Below, piece by piece: positions 57,861-64,000 of a stretch of 64,000 bases of DNA. The stretch spans positions 62,001 to 126,000 of the forward strand of contig LUPK01000032.1 of NCBI GenBank assembly GCA_001627335.1, in the 5' to 3' direction. Source of the stretch: Nocardioides sp. REDSEA-S33_B3. GTDB lineage: Bacteria; Actinomycetota; Actinomycetes; Propionibacteriales; Nocardioidaceae. A model generated the notes under the pieces. It did not search any database. It had not been told where the DNA came from and saw nothing but the letters and a program-made list of their open reading frames with translations. A program made the position numbers and the translations under genes. Position 1 is the first letter of the stretch, and each line of letters opens with the position of its first letter.

Positions 57861-59371
57861 CCTCTTCCGAGCACACCCCAGAGACCACGCCGGAGACCAC
57901 CGGCCCGGGCCTGAGCCTGGCCTCGGACCACCTGGACCGCCAGGTGCTGGCCGACTACCTCGTCCGCACCCGCTGGTTCGGGGGGAAGGGCCGCCCCTTC
58001 ACCGTCACCGGCGTACGCCGCATCGGGGAGGTCCCCGGTGACCCGACCGTCGAGCCCCGCGTGGCGCTGCACCTGGTCGAGCTGACCTACTCCGACGTGC
58101 CTGCGGGCGCCGTCGACGAGGTCGAGCGCTACCAGGTGCCGTTGTCGCTCTACGCCGAGGCCGAGTCCCGCCTCGACCACGCCTTCGTCGGCTGGTGGGA
58201 GGAGCCGGGCCTCGGGTGGGTGCACGCCTACGACGCCCTGCACGACCGCGAGGCGATGGCCCGGTGGCAGCACGCGTTCCACGCCGCGGCCGCCGAGCCG
58301 GGCGGCAACCTCGTCGACCACCACAGCTCGCTGGCCTTCCACCGGCTGCCCGGCCACGACCTCGACCTGACCGCGCACTCGACGCTGTTCTCCGGCGAGC
58401 AGTCCAACTCCTCGGTGGCCTTCGGGGAGGACGCGCTGCTCAAGGTGTTCCGCAAGGTGACGGCCGGGGTCAACCCGGACGTGCAGGTCCACGAGGTCCT
58501 CAGCCGTGCGGAGTCCCCCGACGTCGCGCACCTCTTCGGCTGGGTCGACTGGGTCGACCCCGACTCCGTGGACCCCGACGACCCGGAGTCCGGCGAGGTG
58601 GTGCAGCTCGCGATGCTGCAGCAGTTCCTCCGGACCGCCTCCGACGGGTGGGACCTCGCCCTGGCCAGCGTCCGCAACCTCTTCTCCGACCCCGAGCTGC
58701 ACGCCTCGGCCGCGGGCGGCGACTTCGCCGGCGAGGCCACCCGGCTCGGGCTGACTCTGCGTGCCGTGCACGACCTGCTCGTCGAGCACTTCGGTGAGAG
58801 CGACGTGCCGGCCCGCGAGATCGCCGAGCGGATGGGGGACCGGCTCCCCGCCGCCGTGGCCGCGGCGCCCAAACTGGCCCCGCACCGCGAGGCCCTCGAG
58901 CGGCTCTTCGACCGCGTCGCCGCGCTAGGGGAGGTCGCGGTCCACCGCGTCCACGGCGACCTGCACCTCGGCCAGACCCTGCGCACCTCGCTGGGCTGGA
59001 AGATCGTCGACTTCGAGGGCGAGCCGGCCAAGCCGCTGGCCGAGCGCCTGCTGCCCGACTGCCCCTGGCGCGACGTCGCCGGCATGCTGCGCTCCTTCGA
59101 CTACGCCCCGCGGGTCGTCGAGCGCACCTGGGCCGAGGACGACCCCGACGGCGCCGAGGTGCGCGCCGCCAAGGCACAGGAGTGGGCCAACCGCGCCAAG
59201 AACCACTTCCTCGTCGCGTACGCCGGCGGCGACATCAGCCCCGAGCAGCGCACGCTCGTGGAGGCCTACGTCGCCGACAAGGCCGTCTACGAGACCGTCT
59301 ACGAGACCCGCAACCGGCCGACCTGGGTGGAGATCCCGCTGCAGGCCGTGGCCGAGATCGGAGCCGCATGA
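57857..59371 (+). CDS. mak: Maltokinase
   Basis: 504 residues. The N-terminal cap domain has [16 protein letters not shown], and the kinase core has [22 protein letters not shown] (nucleotide loop and Lys), catalytic HGDLHLGQ (H366, D368) and metal-site DFEGEP (D385). It phosphorylates maltose to maltose 1-phosphate with ATP, the substrate of GlgE. The GTG overlaps the treS stop (GTGA), and its stop overlaps glgB (ATGA), so the four genes are tightly coupled. It is also known as pep2. Confidence 0.94.
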
Positions 59372-61590
59372 CCACCTCCAGCACTCCCCCGTCCGGCCAC
59401 GACCCGGGCCCCCGCCCGGTCCCCGTCGAGGAGCTCGACCAGCTCGTCCGCGGCGAGCACGGCCACCCGCACGCCGTCCTCGGCCCGCACCTGCACGACG
59501 GTGCCGTCACGGTCCGCGCCCTGCGCCCGTTGGCCTCGCGGGTCAGCGTCACCGGCGACTTCGGCGAGGTGGCGCTCACCCACGAGCACGAGGGGGTCTG
59601 GGTCGGTGTCCTCCCGGTCGCCGAGGTCCCCGACTACCTCCTCGCCGTCGCCTACGACGGCGAGCCGCTCGTCCTGGAGGACCCCTACCGCTTCCTCCCC
59701 ACCCTCGGCGAGGTCGACCTGCACCTGGTCAACGAGGGACGCCACGAGCAGCTGTGGACCGTCCTGGGCGCCCACGTCCGCACCTACGAGGGCGGCGACG
59801 GGCGGGCGATCGAGGGCACCTCGTTCGCGGTGTGGGCGCCGTCCGCCCGCGGGGTCCGGCTCACCTGCGACGCCAACTCCTGGGACGGTCGGGCGCACCC
59901 GATGCGGCAGCTCGGGACGTCGGGCGTGTGGGAGCTGTTCGTGCCCGGCGTCGGGTCGGGGACGGCGTACAAGTTCGCGATCCTGGGCCAGGACGGCCAC
60001 TGGCGCGAGAAGGCCGACCCGCTGGCGCAGTGGGCCGAGCCGCCCGCGAGCACCGCCTCGAAGGTCTTCGCCTCCGACTACACCTGGGGCGACGAGGAGT
60101 GGATGACCACCCGCGCCGACACCCCGCCGGTCAGCGCCCCGATGAGCGTCTACGAGCTGCACCTCGCGTCGTGGCGCCGCAACTACGACGGCAGCACCTG
60201 GTCGTGGGACCAGCTGGCCACCGACCTGGTCGCCTACGTGCAGGACCTCGGCTTCACCCACGTGGAGCTGATGCCGGTGATGCAACACCCCTTCGGCGGC
60301 TCCTGGGGCTACCACGTCACCTCCTACTTCGCCCCGGACAGCCGCTTCGGCGACCCCGACGGCTTCCGCCTGCTCGTCGACCGGCTGCACCAGGCCGGCA
60401 TCGGCGTGATCCTGGACTGGGTCCCGGGCCACTTCGCCACCGACGAGTGGGCGCTGGCCCGCTTCGACGGCACCCCGCTCTACGAGGACCCCAACCCCCA
60501 GCGCGGCTGGCACCAGGAGTGGGGCAGCCACATCTTCAACTTCGGCCGCCCCGAGGTGCGCAACTTCCTCTTCGCCAACGCGGTCTACTGGTGCGAGGAG
60601 TTCCACGTCGACGGCCTGCGCGTCGACGGCGTCGCCTCGATGCTCTACCTCGACTACTCCCGCAAGGACGGCGAGTGGTCGCCGAACAAGTACGGCGGCC
60701 GGGAGAACCTCGAGGCGGTGCAGTTCCTCCAGGAGATGAACGCCACCGTCTACCGCCGCGTCCCCGGCGTCGTGACGATCGCCGAGGAGTCCACCTCCTG
60801 GCCCGGCGTCACCAAGCCGACCGACGCCGACGGCCTGGGCTTCGGCTTCAAGTGGAACATGGGCTGGATGCACGACTCGCTGACCTACATGGCCCACGAG
60901 CCCGTGCACCGCGCCTACCACCACGGCGAGATGACCTTCTCCCTGGTCTACGCCTGGTCGGAGAACTTCGTGCTGCCGATCAGCCACGACGAGGTCGTCC
61001 ACGGCAAGGGCTCGCTGCTGCGCAAGATGCCCGGCGACCGGTGGCAGCAGCTGGCCAACCTGCGCGCCTACCTGGCCTTCATGTGGGGTCACCCGGGCAA
61101 GCAGCTGCTCTTCATGGGCGCCGAGCTCGGCCAGGAGTCGGAGTGGGCGGAGTCCCGCGAGCTGGACTGGTGGCTGCTCGACCACCCCGAGCACGCCGGT
61201 GTGCACCGGCTGGTGCGCGACCTCAACCGCACCTACGCCGACTCCGGCGCCCTGTGGGCCCAGGACCACTCCCCCGACGGCTTCGCGTGGATCGACGCCA
61301 ACGACGCGGGACGCAACGTGTTCTCCTTCGTGCGCCGCGCGCCCGGGCACCCCGACGTGGTGTGCGTGTCGAACTTCTCCGCGGTGCCGCACCACGGCGT
61401 GCGGGTCGGCTTCCCGTCGGCCGGTGAGTGGACCGAGGTGCTCAACACCGACGCCGAGGCCTACACCGGCTCCGGGGTCGGCAACTTCGGCGCCGTGACC
61501 GCCGTCGAGGGCGACCACCACGGCCACCCGGCCCACGCCGAGCTCAGCCTGCCGCCGTTGGGCACCGTGTGGTTCAGGGCCGCCCGCTGA
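59368..61590 (+). CDS. glgB: 1,4-alpha-glucan branching enzyme
   Basis: 740 residues. It has two N-terminal beta modules (HAVLGPHLHDG and SFAVWAPSARGVRL, the second CBM48). The GH13 barrel follows with MPVMQHPFGGSWGYHVTSYFAP, nucleophile D420 in GLRVDGVASMLYLDYSR, acid E473 in IAEESTSWPGV and LPISHDEVVHGK. It introduces alpha-1,6 branches and so completes the GlgE pathway. The ATG overlaps the mak stop. It is the last gene of the operon. Confidence 0.96.
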   Translation: MTTSSTPPSGHDPGPRPVPVEELDQLVRGEHGHPHAVLGPHLHDGAVTVRALRPLASRVSVTGDFGEVALTHEHEGVWVGVLPVAEVPDYLLAVAYDGEPLVLEDPYRFLPTLGEVDLHLVNEGRHEQLWTVLGAHVRTYEGGDGRAIEGTSFAVWAPSARGVRLTCDANSWDGRAHPMRQLGTSGVWELFVPGVGSGTAYKFAILGQDGHWREKADPLAQWAEPPASTASKVFASDYTWGDEEWMTTRADTPPVSAPMSVYELHLASWRRNYDGSTWSWDQLATDLVAYVQDLGFTHVELMPVMQHPFGGSWGYHVTSYFAPDSRFGDPDGFRLLVDRLHQAGIGVILDWVPGHFATDEWALARFDGTPLYEDPNPQRGWHQEWGSHIFNFGRPEVRNFLFANAVYWCEEFHVDGLRVDGVASMLYLDYSRKDGEWSPNKYGGRENLEAVQFLQEMNATVYRRVPGVVTIAEESTSWPGVTKPTDADGLGFGFKWNMGWMHDSLTYMAHEPVHRAYHHGEMTFSLVYAWSENFVLPISHDEVVHGKGSLLRKMPGDRWQQLANLRAYLAFMWGHPGKQLLFMGAELGQESEWAESRELDWWLLDHPEHAGVHRLVRDLNRTYADSGALWAQDHSPDGFAWIDANDAGRNVFSFVRRAPGHPDVVCVSNFSAVPHHGVRVGFPSAGEWTEVLNTDAEAYTGSGVGNFGAVTAVEGDHHGHPAHAELSLPPLGTVWFRAAR

Positions 61591-61591
61591 C

Positions 61592-61641
61592 GGTGGTCGA
61601 GCAGCGAGGAGCGCCAGCGACGAGCGGGCGTCGAGACCACC
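61592..61641. repeat. Dispersed intergenic repeat, copy 2
   Basis: ggtggtcgagcagcgaggag begins a 50-bp element that ends gcgtcgagaccacc. The ends are inverted repeats of each other and the inside is a run of gagcg/gcgac words. It lies directly after the glgB stop and may act as terminator. A relative lies at 42391-42460. Confidence 0.55.
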
Positions 61642-61651
61642 GGCCGCCCTC

Positions 61652-61657
61652 TAGGGT
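61652..61657 (+). promoter_or_regulatory. -10 element for leaderless Nudix mRNA
   Basis: TAGGGT, six bases (GGCCGC), then ATG at 61664. Confidence 0.4.
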
Positions 61658-61663
61658 GGCCGC

Positions 61664-62425
61664 ATGACCCAGCAGCCGACGACGACGCGCAGCACCGTCG
61701 CCGACGGGGTGGCCCGCCTGGTGTGGCCGCCCGGCGAGCCGATCGACAACGTGCGCCGCGAGCTGGCGCGGGCGCTGGTCACCCACGCCCGGGTCGAGGC
61801 CCACGTCGACCCCGACGACACCGAGGGGCAGCGGATCGCGACCTGGGCGGGCATGCAGCGTGAGGGCGTGATGCGCGGCGTCACGGTCGACGGTACGCCG
61901 GTGGACCGCATCGTCTACGCACGGTTGGCGACCGACCGCCCGGTCGACGAGCCCGGCTCGTTCCGGGCGTTGCTCAACTCCTTCCTGCCCCGCAAGCGCG
62001 CCATCAGCCAGATGCTGGTGCGCGACACCAAGCAGCGGGTGCTGCTGTGCCAGCTGACCTACAAGACCGACTGGGACCTCCCCGGCGGCGTCGTCGAGGT
62101 CGGCGAGTCGCCGATGGTCGCGGTGGCCCGCGAGGTCGAGGAGGAGCTGGCGCTGCAGATCCCGGCCGGCCCGCTGCTGCTGACCGACTGGCTGCCGCCG
62201 TGGGGCGGCTGGGACGACGCGCTGTGCCTGGTCTTCGACGGCGGCGAGCACGAGCCCGCGATCCTGGACCGGGTGGTCAAGCAGGCCCGCGAGATCCGCT
62301 CAGCGCGCTTCTGCACCCTCGACGAGGTCGACGAGCTCTGTGCCGACTTCACCGCCCGTCGGGTCCGCGCCGCGCTCGCGACCCTCGCCGGCGAGGGATC
62401 GGCCTACACCGAGAGCGGCCGCTGA
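61664..62425 (+). CDS. Nudix hydrolase with GNAT-like N-terminal extension
   Basis: 253 residues. The Nudix box runs from GGVVEVGESPMVAVAREVEEEL (about 142-163), matching GX5EX7REVXEEL with all catalytic Glu present. Ahead of it are about 100 residues (PIDNVRRELARALVTHARVEAHVDPDDTEGQRIATWAGMQREGVMRG) that read like the end of an acetyltransferase domain. Nudix enzymes split nucleoside diphosphates linked to other groups; the substrate is not known. Its last 126 bases are overlapped in antisense by the EamA gene. Confidence 0.85.
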   Translation: MTQQPTTTRSTVADGVARLVWPPGEPIDNVRRELARALVTHARVEAHVDPDDTEGQRIATWAGMQREGVMRGVTVDGTPVDRIVYARLATDRPVDEPGSFRALLNSFLPRKRAISQMLVRDTKQRVLLCQLTYKTDWDLPGGVVEVGESPMVAVAREVEEELALQIPAGPLLLTDWLPPWGGWDDALCLVFDGGEHEPAILDRVVKQAREIRSARFCTLDEVDELCADFTARRVRAALATLAGEGSAYTESGR

Positions 62426-63289
62426 CCCCGGCGCTCGACGGGGCGGACGCAGCGCCACCAGCACGCCGACCACCAGCAGCAGCCCGCCGCCCGCCTCCCC
62501 GGCGGTCGGCACGTCGCCGAGCAGGGCCCAGGCAGCCGTCATCGCGACGACCGGTGCCAGCAGCACCCACGGCACCACCGCGGCCGAGGGGTTGCGCGCC
62601 AGCAGCGTGTTGAAGATGCCGTAGCCCAGCAGGGAGGCGATCCCCGCGGTGTAGAGCGTGGCGAGCAGCGCCGCCCCGTCCACCGCGGCGAGCCCCTCGA
62701 GGACGGCGGTCGGGCCATCGACCACCAGGGCGAGGGCCATCACGGGGACCGGGACCACCAGTCCCGACCACACCGTCAGCGACAGTCCGCCCGGCACCCG
62801 CGCCGCGCGGGAGACCACGTTGCCGATGCCCCAGGACAGCGCGCCCATCAGGCACAGGCCCAGCCCCACCAGGGGCACGTCGCCTCCCCTGCCGAGCGCG
62901 ACGACGAGAAGTCCCACGACACCGAGGGCGACGCCGATGCCCTGGGTCACGGTCGGCCGCTCCCGCAGGACGCCGGCGGCGATCACGATCGTGAACACGA
63001 CCTGCGCCTGCAGCACCAGCGCGGCGATGCCGGGCGGCAGGCCGACCCCCATGGCGACGTACAGGAAGCCGAACTGACCCGCGGACATGAACAGCCCGAC
63101 CGCCGCGAGCACCCGCCACGACACCTGCGGCCGCGGCACCAGGAAGACCGCCGGGAGCACCACCGCGACGAAGCGCAGCGCCAGGAAGACCAACGGCGGC
63201 ACGTCACCCATCCCGAGGTCGATGGCCAGGAAGTTCAGGCCCCACAGGGTCGCCACGAGGGCGGCCAGGACGTTGTCTCGACGGCTCAC
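62300..63289 (-). CDS. EamA/DMT-family permease
   Basis: 329 residues with ten hydrophobic helices in two EamA repeats. It begins RRDNVLAALVATLWGLNFLAI and has ALRFVAVVLPAVFLVPRP, then LVVALGRGGDVPLVGLGLCLMGALSWGIGNVVSR at the second repeat. Members export amino acids or other metabolites. A hydrophilic tail of about 45 residues follows the last helix and is read antisense to the Nudix gene, with which it overlaps by 126 bp. Start options are GTG at 63289 (chosen; CAGGCT 6 nt upstream) and GTG at 63322. It is divergent from the LysR gene, a common pairing in which the regulator controls the exporter. Confidence 0.85.
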   Translation of the reverse strand: MSRRDNVLAALVATLWGLNFLAIDLGMGDVPPLVFLALRFVAVVLPAVFLVPRPQVSWRVLAAVGLFMSAGQFGFLYVAMGVGLPPGIAALVLQAQVVFTIVIAAGVLRERPTVTQGIGVALGVVGLLVVALGRGGDVPLVGLGLCLMGALSWGIGNVVSRAARVPGGLSLTVWSGLVVPVPVMALALVVDGPTAVLEGLAAVDGAALLATLYTAGIASLLGYGIFNTLLARNPSAAVVPWVLLAPVVAMTAAWALLGDVPTAGEAGGGLLLVVGVLVALRPPRRAPGSAAALGVGRSLAGEGRERGADPTGGEVGTELVDLVEGAEAR

Positions 63290-63383
63290 CGCTCCAGCCT
63301 GGAGCACCGGATCATGCAGCACCAGCGACTATTGCTGAGCCATACCGTGAAGCGTTGCTGCATGGTTCTGCGACGATGACCTC

Positions 63384-64000
63384 ATGCTCGACCTTGACGC
63401 CCTGTCCTCGCTCCGAGCCGTCGCCGACCACGGCTCGGTCAGTGCCGCGGCTGGCCCGCTGGGCTTCACGCCCAGCGCGATCAGCCAGCAGGTGAAGCGG
63501 CTCGAGCGGCAGACCGGCGTCGCGCTGCTGGAGCGGGTCGGGCGCGGCGTCATCCTCACCGGCGCCGGGCGACACCTGGTCGACGAGGGCGGCCGTCTGC
63601 TGACCGACCTCGAGCGCCTCGAGAGCGGCCTGCACCGGCTCTCGGGCGACGTGACGGGGCACGTGCGGCTGGCCGCCTTCTCCACGGCCATGCGCGGGCT
63701 CGTCGCACCCCGGCTGGGCGAGCTGCGAGGGCGACATCCCGACCTGACCTTCTCCCTGACCGAGACCGAGCCCTGGGACACGGTGGAGATCGTGGCCGCC
63801 GGCCGGCTCGACATCGGGGTCGTGCACTCCTGGGGTGACGTGCCGCTGCACGTCCCCGACCACCTTGCGCGCACCGTCGTGGCGCGGGACGTCGCCGACG
63901 TCGTCGTCCGCGAGGACCACCCGCTCGCCGGCCGGGACCGGGTGACCCCGGCCGACCTGGTCGACGAGGGTTGGATCGCCACCCCCGACGGCACGATCTG
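63384..64000 (+). CDS. LysR-family transcriptional regulator, N-terminal part
   Basis: 205 codons are open to the window edge. The N-terminal winged helix-turn-helix is typical (LSSLRAVADHGSVSAAAGPLGFTPSAISQQVKRLERQTGVALLER), followed by the linker helix and the start of the substrate-binding domain (GHVRLAAFSTAMRGLVAPRLGEL, DIGVVHSWGD). It is divergent from the EamA permease with a 94-bp gap that probably holds the binding site, so it is the likely regulator of that exporter. A GACGAT hexamer stands 6 nt before the ATG. Confidence 0.9.
   Translation, partial: MLDLDALSSLRAVADHGSVSAAAGPLGFTPSAISQQVKRLERQTGVALLERVGRGVILTGAGRHLVDEGGRLLTDLERLESGLHRLSGDVTGHVRLAAFSTAMRGLVAPRLGELRGRHPDLTFSLTETEPWDTVEIVAAGRLDIGVVHSWGDVPLHVPDHLARTVVARDVADVVVREDHPLAGRDRVTPADLVDEGWIATPDGTI

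Noticed and set aside
61592..61641. Insertion sequence end after glgB
   Set aside because: No transposase or target duplication is seen; the element is only about 50 bp.

Overview
The window is very GC-rich (GC3-dominated, roughly 70 % G+C by eye) and dense with genes. It has many GTG starts, many 4-bp gene overlaps and many apparently leaderless promoters. Gene content (leuS-degV-comEA-comEC-holA next to rpsT and lepA; proA-nadD-rsfS; the GlgE pathway; F420-type luciferase-like oxidoreductase) points to a high-GC actinobacterium, most likely Nocardioidaceae/Nocardioides-like. No phage, integrase, transposase or CRISPR array is visible.

1-15 kb: an MFS exporter fragment and a small-molecule kinase are followed by an exopolysaccharide locus with the parts of a Wzx/Wzy-type pathway: initiating polyprenyl glycosylphosphotransferase (+ strand) and, on the minus strand, flippase, polysaccharide deacetylase, Wzy/ligase-like protein, two GT4 glycosyltransferases, a Wzz/BY-kinase-like protein with a lost P-loop, and a third GT4. 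A lipoprotein, a coiled-coil protein and a CelD/BioF2-like GNAT follow. 15-17.5 kb: two broken genes lie side by side, a metallophosphoesterase remnant and a lepA with a frameshifting deletion.

17.5-31 kb: a second kinase-fold protein, rpsT, then the conserved leuS-degV-comEA-comEC-holA block. leuS is preceded by what looks like a leucine leader peptide and terminator hairpin. After it come an LLM oxidoreductase, an MFS exporter, an enoyl-CoA hydratase and a rhomboid protease. 31-39 kb: an SDR under a TetR-type palindrome, a Tat-exported PhoX phosphatase, an AraC regulator divergent from a Baeyer-Villiger monooxygenase/acetoacetate-decarboxylase-like pair, a hexapeptide acyltransferase, and a small four-cysteine protein behind two DosR-like boxes. 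Then tRNA-Ala(GGC) and the phosphatase-rsfS-nadD-small membrane protein-proA block.

42-64 kb: etfA/etfB, a small membrane protein, an enoyl-CoA hydratase, and glycogen/maltose metabolism: glgX convergent with glgP, then the overlapping operon glgE-treS-mak-glgB, which would turn trehalose into branched alpha-glucan via maltose 1-phosphate. A secreted M36 metallopeptidase sits between glgP and glgE. The window ends with a Nudix hydrolase, an antisense-overlapping EamA permease and the start of a LysR regulator. No gene-free stretch exceeds 300 bases.
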